From Acanthornis magna (Eukaryota > Chordata > Aves > Passeriformes > Acanthizidae), in NCBI GenBank assembly GCA_036785705.1, contig JAWUZG010000013.1, forward strand, positions 21,742,501-21,806,500: a stretch of DNA of 64,000 nt, in the 5' to 3' direction. Shown here one piece after another: positions 24,038 to 34,959 of the stretch. Numbering within the stretch: position 1 is the stretch's first letter; every line of letters begins with the position of its first letter. The notes beneath the pieces are model-generated. The model was given only the letters and a program-made list of their open reading frames with translations, made no database searches and was not told the origin of the DNA. The translations under genes and the position numbers were made by a program.

Positions 24038-24225
24038 ACAGAATCACAGGATCACAAAATCAGTCAGGTTGGAAAACACCCCCGAGACCATCGAGTCCAA
24101 CCTGTGTTGCACCCCACCTTGTCACCCAGCCCAGAGCACCGAGTTCCATGTCCAGGCATTCCTTCAGCAGCTCCAGGGATGGGGACTCCACCGCTTCCCT
24201 GGGCGCTCCATTCCAAGACATAAAA
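24038..24225 (-). mobile_element. CR1 LINE, 3' fragment (another subfamily)
   Basis: It reads 'cacaggatcacaaaatcagt', 'caggttggaaaacaccc', 'gagaccatcgagtccaacct', then 'ccaggcattccttcagcagc' and 'ggactccaccgcttccctgg', the reverse complement of a CR1 3' UTR with the 'ccaggcattcctt..ctccagggatggggactcc' block. Confidence 0.85.
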
Positions 24226-24761
24226 GATCATCTCATTCCAACCCTGCCATTCCCTGCTCCAATCCCCACGGTTTGGGACAGTGACCCTCTGGGGACACCC
24301 CAGTCTCTGCTCAGGAAGGGACAGTGCCACTGAGGGGTTTGTTGAGGGCTGGTGGGAACACAGGTAAGAGTGGGCAGAGGGAAAGTGGGGAGGAAGAGGC
24401 TTTGGGGATATTTTGGGTTGGGGGGAATAGTACAGCTGGGCTGGGGAAGATGGCTCCACATTGATCAGGGCAGGGCAGGAGCCGGGTAGGGAATGATGCT
24501 AATTGCTGTTAATTGCAGAGGAAGGACACATGAGGCCATGTGGAAACCAAAACTATCTTGTTGAGAAGCGTGGAACAGTTCACCCATGAACCTAAAAGAG
24601 TCCTGAAGTGCAATCGCCATGGCAATTGTGAAATTATCATCTGCCACCACTTTCCATGAGGGCTGAGGCTCTGCCACTTTGGGTTTAAGCTTTTAATGGG
24701 GCAGTGGAGGGGAAGAGAAGATTGGAAGGGCAGGCTCAAGTGCAGAGCAATTCCCATGGAG
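24226..24761. other. Unique noncoding DNA
   Basis: GC-rich to about 24490, then mixed. No gene or transposon was recognised. A CAG|GTAAGAG donor-like site at about 24363 has no convincing partner acceptor. Confidence 0.45.
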
Positions 24762-24933
24762 CATCCCATCCCATCCCATCCCATCCCATCCCATCCCATC
24801 CCATCCCATCCCATTCCATGGATCCCATCCCATCCCATGGATCCCATCCCATCCCATCCCATCCCATCCCATCCCACGGATCCCATCCCATGGATCCCAT
24901 CCCATCCCATCCCATCCCATCCCATCCCATCCC
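24762..24933. repeat. (CCCAT)n / (GGGAT)n pentanucleotide array
   Basis: 172 bp of CCCAT units interrupted about four times by GGATCCCAT-type variants. The minus strand is (GGGAT)n, with closely spaced GGG runs compatible with G-quadruplex formation. ORFs of 64-205 codons crossing it are repeat artefacts (GMGWD and IPSHP peptides). Confidence 0.95.
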
Positions 24934-25214
24934 GCACAGCCAGCATGGGATGGATACTCAGAGATGGTGCTCTGGGATCAGCTCTGGGCTCATCCACGAG
25001 GGCACAGCCAGGGCTCTTCTGTGTCACCTGGGGACATCTGGGGCAGGTGCATGGGATGATGGCAAGGAAAGGAAATGCCCCATGAGGATGGCACTGGTGA
25101 GGATGGAGAGAGAAATGGAAAGTCAGCGGTGTGCCGTGGAATCACCACCACAGCCACTCAGAAAACAGAGAGGGAAGGGGAAATGCTGCTCCTGGCACCA
25201 TCAGGGGCCCTTGC
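24934..25214. other. Unique noncoding DNA
   Basis: A G-rich stretch between the pentanucleotide array and the next CR1 piece. Nothing was recognised. Confidence 0.4.
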
Positions 25215-25385
25215 TGTATGGTCACAGTCGGGCGCTGGAACAGGGGTCTCAGGGAGAGGTCACAGAGCGTTTGGAAAATGCTCTCAAGGATGCACAGGGT
25301 GGGATGGTTGGAGTGCCCTGAGCAGGGCCAGGAGCTGCACTGGAGGACCCTTGCTGATCCATAGGATGCTCCATGACTCTGAGTT
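25215..25385 (+). mobile_element. CR1 LINE, diverged 3' fragment
   Basis: It reads 'gcgctggaacaggggtctca', 'agcgtttggaaaatgctctc', 'gagcagggccaggagctgca', 'cttgctgatccataggatgc', 'tccatgactctgag'. This follows the CR1 order 'ctggaacaggctgcccaggg', 'gcgtttggac..gctctc', 'gcagggccaggagttggac', tail. Confidence 0.78.
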
Positions 25386-26468
25386 GCATTTCCCGGATGT
25401 GATCACCTTTTCCCGACACCAGCAAAACCCCAGGCAGCACAGGAGGGGCTGCGCCTCCCCCTCAGAGGCTGCCCCGGACCCCGTGTGCTGCCGAGCCCCT
25501 CGGCGTGGCACGGGGCTGTGTCCCTGCCCCTCTGCATGGCAGCGCTTTGCGTGGCAGGAGCCGTGCAGGTTCAAGGGTGTTTCACTAGCACAGCTTATTG
25601 GGGACTGCATTTTCTCCAGGGTACAAGCCAAGCTCTACATCAAAGCCTGATTGAGCAGAAAATATGTGCTAATGTTCACAGCAGTACTCTATTATAGTAT
25701 AAGTATGCTTGTAAATATTCACTACATGTTATTACGCCATTTGAACCAAGAATATTGCAGGGTTAAAGGTCGGCCCTAATGCTCTCTCAGGAGGCAGCAG
25801 TTTTGAATATAACCAAATGGGATAATGGTCAGGAATACCCAGAGGGGGCAATGTAGCACATCGTAAAGAATTGTGCTGTGAGTTTTAAGTTTTCAGGACA
25901 ACAAAGATGCCAACGAGATGGCTCATAAGCAGTCATTATTAATGGAATGACAAGGGTAATGTTAAGCAGGATGTCTTTACTATAATAAATCTTGTCCCTG
26001 CGCCATTAGTAGTCCTTACAACTGCAAATAGCAGTTAGGTTATAACCTAACATGGCAGAATTTTATCCTCTCAATCTCTAATGTATTTTATAATGCTGTT
26101 AAAGTCAGGAATAGCAACTGTTTAAGCTCACTTAATCTGTGAGAAGTTTAAACACGAATTTTAAATGCGAAATCTGCTTTGATAGTAGTTTCTCTTAATT
26201 AAATAGATGAAGTAGCTCTTTCTAAGCATACACTGGGCTGTACTACAGGGTCTGGGGAGCACTGGTGAATTTAAAACATTAAATATTTTCCTTCAGATGT
26301 AAGTCTTGCATTCTAAAAAAAAAAAATTGACAGCTTTTATCTTAATTTTAAAAGCTATTTCTAAGTTAATTTATGGATTATTTCTTGTTACAATACTGTG
26401 ATTTTCCAGTTTGGAAATAAATTACTATTTTTTTCCCCTTAGAATGATCTTGCTTGGGCAAATAAGAG
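25386..26468. other. Unique noncoding DNA, AT-rich CNE-like part
   Basis: GC-rich to about 25560. 25640-26330 is AT-rich, repeat-free and stop-dense, with TTTAAAC/TAATTAAA-type words. It is a candidate conserved regulatory block; no gene was recognised. Confidence 0.45.
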
Positions 26469-26630
26469 TTTCTTTTCTCCTCTTCTCTTCTCTTCTCTTC
26501 TCTTCTCTTCTCTTCTCTTCTCTTCTCTTCTCTTCTCTTCTCTTCTCTTCTCTTCTCTTCTCTTCTCTTTTTCTCATTTTTCCTTTTCCTTTTCCTTTTC
26601 CTTTTCCTTTTCCTTTTCCTTTTTCCTTTC
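26469..26630. repeat. (TCTTC)n then (CCTTTT)n pyrimidine microsatellites
   Basis: 26469-26575 is 107 nt of pure pyrimidine, mostly (TCTTC)n. After one A at 26576, 26577-26630 is 54 nt of pure pyrimidine built of (CCTTTT)n. Mirror-symmetric polypurine/polypyrimidine DNA of this length can form triplex (H-DNA). Confidence 0.95.
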
Positions 26631-28449
26631 ATTTCCAAATTCTGATCTCAACAAGGAAAAGAAAATCAACAACTCTTTCCCAAAAAATGGCCTAATTCCA
26701 GGTTGACATTTTATGATCAGTCAGAGTCTGATCCAAGGACAATATAGGACTTTCCAAATCTTTCTTCAAGTCATATGGAAAGTAGTGATACAATTTTAAA
26801 GACTAAATAAATAAATAAGTGGAATGGTATTACAGAAGAACAATTCTTCATCTTAACATATCAAATTTGGCTATGTTAAATGGATCCTGAATCTTAGCTA
26901 ACTGTTTTATAAATTTTTAAACACCTTCACTGTGAGCTATCCGTTTCACCTGCTTTGTTTTTCTCTTCTCCTGATCTTCCAGAAATAGCTGTGGAAATAA
27001 CCAATTCAGTCAGCTCGGGGTACCACTGTGGCAGAGCCGTGGCTGCACCATGATCGATGGAACCCAGAGCATCAACCAGGAGCCAGCAGCGTATTGAGCA
27101 GTGTGATCAGACCCATCTCCAGCCATCCCGGTGTTCAACGTGCTCCTTGACAGCTTTTCTCTTCTGAAAATTGTCAGGAAACCCACAGAGCTTCCATGTG
27201 ACTAATCTGGAACTCAGCGAACTGGAGGGATCTCCGTGGATCTTGCACAAAACCCACCAATATTCAGAATGTATTTAACCTGGTAACAAAATTCACTTAT
27301 TAAATATTTTGGCATTCAAAGGACTTAAATAGAAAAGTGCAGTGCAGGAAAGCCATCCCATGGGTAAGGAACAAGCTTCACCCAGAAGCTGTGCTATTCC
27401 TAAAGTCTAAGGATCTTCTCTCCTCAGTGACCCCTGCGTCAGGAACGTTCAACACCTCCCACTGTAAAAGATCTTCATCGTGACCTTGATTTTTATGAAC
27501 CCAAAGGTCAGAGAGGTGTCAATGCCCCATTTCTTCCCCAGCTCCTGGCACTTCATGGAGCCCCTCTCACCCAGGGGCCAGACTGGGACCTCGACCCCGG
27601 AGGAGTGGCCAGGACCCAGCAGAGCCTCTCCCTCCCCAGCCAGGACCTGAACACAGATCCACGTCCTCCCTGTCTCCTGCTGCCAGAACTCCCCCAGGTG
27701 ACAATAAGGTATTTCCTCCACAACAAAAGATGACCGTGCCATTCTTCTGAAAGCTTTAAGTTCAAGCCATGGCAATACATCAAGGCATTTACAGAAGGTA
27801 ATTCTAGGATTTTTTTATTTTTTAATTTTACAAAGTAGGATGCATATAAACAGCACCAGCTCAAAACACTTTTTGAGATGCAAAAGAAGATGAGTAATTT
27901 TAATACTGGAAGTTTGATGAAAGCAGCGAAAAAGGGAATTTGGCCACCTAGAAGTGATTTCCAGCAGACCCCATTTTTTCCAAGGGTGTTACTGCCCCTC
28001 TTCCATCCCAGGGAGCCGATGGCACGTGTTGCACAGCAGGAGCAGGGACACAGCCGTGGAATCAGGCAGGAGCCGGAGCAGCCCCGTGGATCTGCTTTTC
28101 CCACCCAAATGCAAAGCAGAGCTCGGAGTGCTCGAGAGGTCTGCTCTCTGGTGAGGTTCAACATTAAGATGTGACAAGCTCCTTATATACAAGAGGATAA
28201 ATGATATGCAAAGTCCATACTCTTTGTTCTGACAAGTGTCCAGAGGGAAAATTCTGGAGATAAAGCTGTAGCTTTCTAAGGCACCGGGGTAGGGTGGGCA
28301 GAATGAAGATTTTATCAAAGAAGTTGAGCATTGAAACACTGAAAAACACCACATTGCCTTCTCGTGCACCTTCCCACCCCCATCAGTGTCCTGCCCTTAC
28401 CTCCCACCGCCATCCAGAATCATCCCAGTCCATTGGGAGGGGCTTTTTT

Positions 28450-28451
<2 letters not shown>
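26631..28451. other. Unique noncoding DNA
   Basis: Mixed composition. A 203-codon minus ORF (27553-28164) and an overlapping 126-codon ORF lack any recognised domain and splice context. 27440-27780 and 27970-28140 are GC-richer without recognised transposon identity. Confidence 0.45.

Positions 28452-28480
<29 letters not shown>
28452..28480. repeat. Poly(T) run, 29 T
   Basis: 29 consecutive T residues after 'ttttttcc'. No TTTATT polyadenylation signal follows within 30 bp, so a minus-strand processed retrocopy is not supported. Confidence 0.92.
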
Positions 28481-28484
<4 letters not shown>

Positions 28485-28833
28485 ACTAAATATATATAGG
28501 AAGAGATCAGCACAGAAAAAGTCTTTTTTTCCCTCGGAGGAAAGACTCAAGACCTGCTGTTATCCCTGCCCAGCCCTGGTGTCACCTGGAAAGACCAGCC
28601 TGTATTTCTGAGTGACCAGTGCTGGGGCAGACACCTCTCTGAAACCTCTCTGAAACTGGGATGGGACAGAGAGGGTGAAAATAACAGAGATATTCAGGGA
28701 AATGGCTCAATAAAGACTGGAGATTTCCATTGGGGTGTGAGGGCTTGGATATATCCAAAGTCCCGTCCTGAAAAGAAACTGGTGCAGATTTTTACCCTAC
28801 TCTATTTTAGCAACATTACCCCTTTTTATAAAT
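28481..28833. other. Unique noncoding DNA
   Basis: No gene or transposon was seen. A short duplication 'acctctctgaaacctctctg' lies at about 28632-28652. Confidence 0.4.
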
Positions 28834-29125
28834 AGGTAGATAGATAGATAGATAGATAGATATTGATATATTATATATATAATATCTCTCTGTGTATATA
28901 CATAATATATTGTCTATATGCACGTATATATATATATGCACATATGCATATATATATGTGTATATATCTATATATGTATATATAAATACACAATATAGAA
29001 GCATGCAATATGTATCTGCATCAACCTATATATGCATATATAGAAATTTATATGTATATATCTATTATATATATATAAATAAATTTATGTATATACATTG
29101 TATATGTATAAATATAATATAAATA
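28834..29125. repeat. (TAGA)n and AT-rich microsatellite
   Basis: (TAGA)n at 28834-28861 runs into about 260 bp of TA/TATG/TATAAA alternation. Small tyrosine/isoleucine-rich ORFs on both strands are by-products. Confidence 0.92.
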
Positions 29126-29261
29126 GTCTCACCCCAGCAATGATAAGTCTTAAGAAGCTTTTCCACCCATGCTGTGGATGCTGCACTGCCAAACTCTGGT
29201 GGACTTACCACAGGTCAAAAGTAGGCGCTTTACAAAAGTGTTGCAACAAATTTGGGCATTT
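29126..29261. other. Unique noncoding DNA
   Basis: A short spacer before a CR1 copy. Nothing was recognised. Confidence 0.4.
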
Positions 29262-29431
29262 CTGCGGCTGCCCCTGGATCTCTGGAAGTGTCCAAGGCCA
29301 GGCTGGATGGAGCACAGAGCAGCCTGGGGCAGTGGAAGGTGTCCCTGCCCATGGCAAGGGGGAGGAGTGAGATGTTCTTTAAGATCCTTCCAACCCAGAC
29401 CATTCTGGGATTCTGGGATTCTACGATTTTT
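29262..29431 (+). mobile_element. CR1 LINE, 3' fragment with intact end
   Basis: It reads 'cggctgcccctggatctctg', 'gtccaaggccaggctggatg', 'gcagtggaaggtgtccctgc', 'ctttaagatccttccaaccc', then tail repeats 'attctgggattctgggattc'. It is 5'-truncated after about 170 bp. Confidence 0.93.
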
Positions 29432-29519
29432 GAATTAAACCCAGGGATCTGTAGGACTTTTGTCGCCTTTGGAATGAAGGATTTTTGTAGCAGGGAATGG
29501 ATAAATCTAGATGTAAAAG

Positions 29520-30400
29520 AAACAAACTGTTGATTAAGAGCTCAGCGTGATTCTTATGTAAATACGATGTAAACATTAAAATTCACCCTTAACTCTGTTT
29601 ACCTCCGAAGTGTAGAGCTCATCAATTATTAGGCATTGTTTTAATGCACACACTATGCCCCCATAATATGGCAATAAGTCCCAAAGACTTATGTAAAATA
29701 TCTCTTTTTTAATCATGTCTAGTTTCATAGACAAAAGTAATCACTAAAAAGCCAGTGGCTACAAAAACTGCAAACAAAATGAACCTTTAAAAGCTAATGA
29801 CTTAAGGGTGATTTTACAGACATATAAAGTATGTTAGGGGCTTACACTATTTGTCATTAACACATATTTTGAAAGCTCGGCTAATATAATGTGACACAAA
29901 ATTAGTCAAACACAATTCATGCAATATTGTTTAATTTTACTCCTCATTTAACTTGGTTTTAAGCAAAATCATTATGTCACATGATAACGTTCACTTGAAC
30001 AAGAAATATTTTATAATGGTGTCTGCGTTTCGAAATGAGTTATTAGGAGCTACATGCTGAACACATTCTTAACTATGAAAACTATAAAGCTAATAGCTTC
30101 ATCATATTTTGACAACATCTACATACTTTATGCATTATTTACAAGAAAGATATAAAATGAAACTACTGAATATCTTGCACCATACTTCACAGTCATAGTT
30201 AACTGGTTAAAAATATAACACATTTATCTTCTGCCGGCTCTAGATTTGCATAGGGATATTTGCATACCATGTTGCAATGTGCTCTTAATGTAAAATTTAA
30301 CCTTTGTACTTTCCCTCTGATGTGGAAGGTATACTCATTAAGTTAAAAATAATGGTAAAAATAAGTCTTCTGGTGATATACTTTCCATGAATGATTCCCC
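29520..30400. other. Repeat-free AT-rich block, candidate CNE cluster
   Basis: About 880 bp with no visible repeat, many stops in every frame and many homeodomain-like ATTA cores. Two copies of the POU octamer ATTTGCAT lie at 30244-30251 and 30258-30265. It resembles a long-range enhancer in composition; conservation was not tested. Confidence 0.45.
30244..30265 (+). promoter_or_regulatory. Two POU octamer motifs (ATTTGCAT) 14 bp apart
   Basis: Perfect octamers start at 30244 and 30258 as direct repeats. ATTTGCAT is the established recognition sequence of POU-domain (Oct) factors. Function here is inferred only. Confidence 0.4.
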
Positions 30401-30605
30401 TGAGTGGTGAGGAAAGGTAAAATGTGGGTGGGAAAATGTTTAATTGAATTAACTCCTCATTTCCTATATTTTATTTCAAATTTCACCGGCAGAGCAATTG
30501 GGGTGGTATTTGTCAACCACACAAGTTCTGCCTTCAGTGCTGGGGCTCTCGGAGCCCTTCCACCCTGTGTGAGGAGGTGCATTTCTAGGTGCAGGTGAAA
30601 ATCTA

Positions 30606-30955
30606 AATCACAGAATCATGGACTATCCTGAGCTGGAAGGGACCCACAGGGATCATCCAGTCCTGAATCACAGAATGTCCTGGGCTGGAAGGGACCCACA
30701 GGGATCATCCAGACCTGAATCACAGAATGTCCTGGGCTGGAAGGGACCCACAGGATCATCCAGTCCCACCCCTGGCCCTGCCCAGACCCCAACAATGCCA
30801 GCCTGGGCACCCCTGGCAGCGCTGTCCAAACACTCCTGGAGCTCTGGCAGCCTCGGGGCTGTGCCCATGCCCTGGGGAGCCTGGGCAGTGCCCAGCACCC
30901 TCTGGGGGAAAAACCTTCCTCTGATTCCAGCCTAACCCTTCCCTGGCATCTTTTA
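30606..30955 (-). mobile_element. CR1 LINE, 3' fragment with a triplicated end
   Basis: The 3' terminus ('aatcacagaat', 'gctggaagggacccacaggg', 'atcatccag') occurs three times at 30606, 30666 and 30718 before the body resumes with 'cccacccctggccctgcc', 'ctggcagcgctgtccaaaca' and 'gggcagtgcccagcaccctc'. Units are 52 bp, except the first, which is 60 bp because of 8 extra bases. Confidence 0.9.
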
Positions 30956-31575
30956 ATTGCACGTCCGATCACTGAGTCTCAGGACTACAAATAGACCACA
31001 TATCTTAGGCCGACGGTGGGGAGAGGATTTGTAGTGATTGAACCTTGAGACAGAGTTTATACCTCTCAAATCTGCTCCACTTCTCTACAACTTGTTAAGT
31101 CCACAGTGCCACTTTTCCCCCCCTCCAAACAGTGTTACTTCTCAATAACTCCTAAAAGAAACAAAGCTGCTAAAAGAAATGTAACTCTTAAAAGGAACAA
31201 CCCAGTTTTTGGCTGCTCCTCATTTGGGTGGTGTTTGAAAGTTGAGATGTCACCTTTTTGTATGCAAAGTGTACCAATATCAGTGTCCAGATGCGCCTAT
31301 GACCCACCAGAGTTTTGTTTCATACTCTGAAAAAATACGGATGAATCTGCTGAACGCTACACAACAGTTCTGCCACTTAATGCCTCCCAAGTAATTAACA
31401 GCAGCACCTTGTATTTTCCTTTCCAAAAAATTCATGCAAGTACCTCTGTGCAACGCTCCTTCTGTTACCTGCTGCTGGATCCTTCTCTATCCCAAAAGGA
31501 AGGCCCTTTGTGTGAAGGAATTCTGCATGAGCTGCTTACATGCAGTAATTGGCCCATTATTTTTTCCCTTTTTAG
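30956..31575. other. Unique noncoding DNA
   Basis: It contains a short degenerate direct repeat of 'aaagaaa'/'taaaag' words near 31150-31200. The 3' end (31555-31575) is a pyrimidine tract ending in AG, described with the next feature. Confidence 0.4.
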
Positions 31576-31657
31576 GGCAGATCTTGCATTGGTGTTTCTG
31601 TGCGCTGACCCACCGACGACCTCCGCCGTTGACCTCAAAGGACTACTTTCTCTTTTG
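31576..31657 (+). other. Exon-like segment with consensus splice signals
   Basis: A pyrimidine-rich stretch ending 'ttttccctttttag' precedes 31576, and 'TTG|gtaagag' follows 31657, so an 82-nt exon is framed by a good acceptor and a strong donor. Two of three plus frames stay open. It holds five CpGs, unlike its surroundings. The peptide in either frame has no recognised domain, so a noncoding-RNA exon or chance is as likely as a coding exon. Confidence 0.25.
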
Positions 31658-31739
31658 GTAAGAGATAATTCAGTCTCCCTGGTCTGCCTCCTGGGCACAG
31701 TCAAAATTATGTGTGGTGATTCTGCGTTGTGGGCTCCTG

Positions 31740-32215
31740 TCTGCTAAGGACTGAGCTAATACCGCGACGTGCAATTAATTCAGGACCTCGGGATGGCCTT
31801 GAACGGCCCCTCCTCTACAGGGAACAGCTCCCGCCACGCCGCCCTCTCCCCACAGAGCCCTCACCTCTAATAAACACGAGCAGGAGCGTTCAGAGGATAT
31901 GTAAATGCATTAATTTTTCATAAAACCTGTTAGCGAGGCCCCGGTACCTGCCGTCAGCGCCGTGGCCCAGACGCGGGGCAGCAACGCTTTGCCACCGCTG
32001 CAAGCAGGATTGGAGAGACCCAGAAAGTTTTAACTAAATAGCAATAGGCTAAATTTTCAGCCAGGAGCAGGGCAGGAATTCAGCATTGGAGTTCTAGTTG
32101 TTTACTGCCTCATCCGGCCCTGGCGGTGATGGTTCCTGCAAAGATCCTCAGCAAGGTAAATAAAAGCGCGGAGCCCCAACAACGCACGGTTATTGCAGCA
32201 GCGAGCGGAGGTGTA
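31740..32215. promoter_or_regulatory. CpG-enriched segment
   Basis: Roughly 20 CpG dinucleotides occur in the first 250 bp, including 'accgcgacg' and 'agacgcgg'. More lie at 32110-32215. The flanks have few. It is not a strong CpG island but could mark a regulatory element or distal promoter close to the exon-like segment. Confidence 0.3.
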
Positions 32216-33734
32216 CAGAGCAGGAAATAACTCTCCCAGGGATAAATTACATGTGATGAGGGCCAAAAGAATACAGCTCCTATTTCAGGAAGTCTTCCAG
32301 GCAAAAGCAGAGATTTGGCAGTTTTAGCGTTCCTTTCAAGACAATACACGTACACCAAAAACATTACTCTTCACAGAGTACCCCAGAGGCCTTTCCAATC
32401 ATCTGGATGCTCGCAGTTATTCCATTCCCTCAAATTCAACACAGATCTTCTTTATTAATTTTAATTTGTCATCAATAACCTGACAGGCTCTCTTTCGGCA
32501 AGAAATACAGTATTAACTGTTTCACTCACTGTGGCAGCTATTAAAAATGTGATAATGATTAGCAGTAATGAGGTCAAATAGAATAATGTGAGTATAAGTT
32601 GCTACCAGCGAAATATATAACACAAGAGGATTTATTATGTTCACTTGCTGAAATGTAATTTAAAAACAGGATATTACCACCTGCTATGCTGGCTCATAGG
32701 GTTATCCAGATCATTTAAGCATTTCCTGCTAATATGTTTATTTGCTTCTGGCAGATATTACCACTACTGTATTTCAAATAACTACACTTAAAACAAAGTT
32801 AATTGTTCCTATCTCCTTAATATAAATATGATTATGTAAAGCGATGATTAGATGACTAGCTGGTAAACAAAATTATTTGAGCATCAGTATCAGTTAGGAT
32901 AAAAGTGATGCGGGAACGTTGAGAGTTGTGGGCCATAAATCAGCTCTGGGAAAAGCAGATCTTCAGAAAAGAAACTTTATGTGGATACCAAGGGAAGGTG
33001 GGGAAGGGCTGTGCTTTAAATGTCAGGGCAAATTAAGTGAAACATTAAAACCTGAACGATACAAAACCCCATAGATAAAGTCATTACCCTGTAGTCTCTT
33101 AAACAGATTTTGTATTTTGACTTCCTTGTATTACTTTTGTTGATCTAAATAGAATAATCATCAGTTTTCACTGCAGCAACACATAGCATTTCGATGGAAC
33201 TGCAGGTCTGCTTGATCTGCAAGAGCTTTTTCAGATGGGGAAGATTACAGTTTATATGACAAAAACAGAAAAGCTCATTCTCATCTGTTGAGCTTTAATT
33301 TTGATCAAAGATTATGGAGTTAGGCAAAATCCTGCTTCTGCTTACACAGCTTTAAATCCCCTGAATTAAGCCAGAATTCAACCTTAAACCTGTGAGATGT
33401 AAAGCACAACTTAACCTTCAGTGCTGGGACTCCTGCGCCCTGGGAAGATGGACTGGCAGAACTCAAGTCCTGCAGGAGGAAGGAGACAGCAAGAGGATTA
33501 CTTTTTTCAGGATATAAGTGATTGCCATGCAATAATCCCAGCTAATTCCTCCATGATCGGGAAGGAATAACTTGATTTCTGGAAAATTTTAGTGAGCAGT
33601 TTGACATTGAGCTTTCGTTGTCTTTCTTCCATTTGACTTTTCAATACAGTTTGTCATTAAAGTAACAAAATAGGGAGAGAAGAGCAAAAGCTGTGGTGTA
33701 AAGAAGCTGTACAAGAATGGCTGGAGCTGTGTCA
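32216..33734. other. Repeat-free AT-rich block, candidate CNEs
   Basis: 32440-32900 is especially AT-rich with forkhead-like 'tgtttatttgc' and ATTA-core words, no visible repeats and no long ORF. 32900-33734 is unique DNA without recognised features. Confidence 0.45.
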
Positions 33735-33968
33735 CAGCAGGTTTAGGTTGGAGATCAGGGCAAGGTTCTTCCCCCAGAGGTGCTGGGCACTGCCCAGGCT
33801 CCCCAGGGAATGGGCACAGCCCCGAGGCTGCCACAGCTCCAGGAGTGTTTGGACAGCGCTGCCAGGGATGCCCAGGGTGGGATTGCTGGGGATCTGTGCA
33901 GGGACAGGAGCTGGACTCAATAATCCTGATGGGTTCCTTCCAGCTCAGAATATTCCATGATTCTATAG
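33735..33968 (+). mobile_element. CR1 LINE, 3' fragment with intact end
   Basis: It reads 'caggtttaggttggagatca', 'tgggcactgcccaggctccc', 'gtttggacagcgctgccagg', 'gggttccttccagctcagaa' and the tail 'tattccatgattctatagg'. It belongs to the same CR1 type as the inverted copy at 30.6-30.95 kb. Confidence 0.92.
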
Positions 33969-34959
33969 GAAGAGAGGATGTCATGAGTCAAGGCAAAATA
34001 CACAAGTCACAAATAGACATTTTAGAATATGCATTTATACTTATTTATTCTATTTAAACAGGGTTTTTTTTAATCTGCCATGTTTTTTTATGTTATCTTA
34101 CATACACCTGTTGAACCAATCCATATATAAAGTGGGATTTCCTGAGATTTACATAACCTTTACTTTTTAAAAAGCTGGCTTCAATGGATAGTGCTTTATT
34201 CCTGGCAGAGGAAGAGCAGGCTGGAGTTGCAAGCCAACTCTGAATGTGAAGCCCTCAGTTGTGATTAATTATAATAAAGACTTTCCCTACCTGCATCTTT
34301 CCAACCACCACCAAAATGCCACCCTTCATCTTCACTGAATAAACAAGACATGTAAAGATTACGAAGAGACATTCTACTTTTATATTTAAAACATGACAGT
34401 ATGTTCCGTGCAAAAGAGACGGAACGGGAATATTGGGGTAAAGTTCCTCCCACAGTATGGGAGCTTGGTCTGCCTTTTTCAGCATCTTCTTCACAACTCC
34501 AGCACCGCAAGTGTGAGTGTCCTGAACTTGAGGGTCACTGGGATCACTGGATACCCCAGAAACCATCATTTCTGCTCCTAGCAGGATTTTTTCCATGCAA
34601 TAAAAATGAAAGGCTCCCCCAACATGGGATTTCTGCCCTGTGACTAAAGCAGAGGGTGAGGCCCAACCCAGAGACCCTCAGGTGGCATCCAAAGCTAATT
34701 ATTGGCTGGAGTAATCAGGCTCCGGAAGACTCTCCCCATGTAAAGTCAGCGTTAAGACATGAGTGCCGAGGTGGCACTGCCTCATTCCTGAGTTTGGTTT
34801 TGCACTTCTCAGGAAAAGAACGAAAAGGAGGAACTTAAATGGAAAAAAAATAAAAAGATTGAGCGGGAGGGAGATGGCTCAGGGCTGCTCCAAAGTCAAG
34901 TGATTGATAACACAGCCTAGGGAAGGGCAGAGGGGCAAACCAGGCGGTGGCTCCCCAGC
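33969..34959. other. Unique noncoding DNA
   Basis: AT-rich to about 34430, then mixed. No transposon, RNA or coding segment was recognised. Confidence 0.45.

Noticed and set aside
24350..24372. Splice donor 'cag|gtaagag'
   Set aside because: The only nearby acceptor-like AG would give a 48-nt exon in GC-rich DNA beside a CR1 copy; no supporting frame or conservation evidence.
24693..25321. Glycine/tryptophan/aspartate-rich and proline/serine-rich repeat proteins
   Set aside because: They are direct translations of the (CCCAT)n array.
25838..25852. CTCF-like motif (cccagagggggcaat)
   Set aside because: The spacing between CCA and the AGGGGGC core is one base short of the CTCF consensus, so the match is too weak to call.
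27553..28164. 203-codon minus ORF
   Set aside because: No domain, no supporting splice signals seen, and several overlapping ORFs in other frames; treated as chance.
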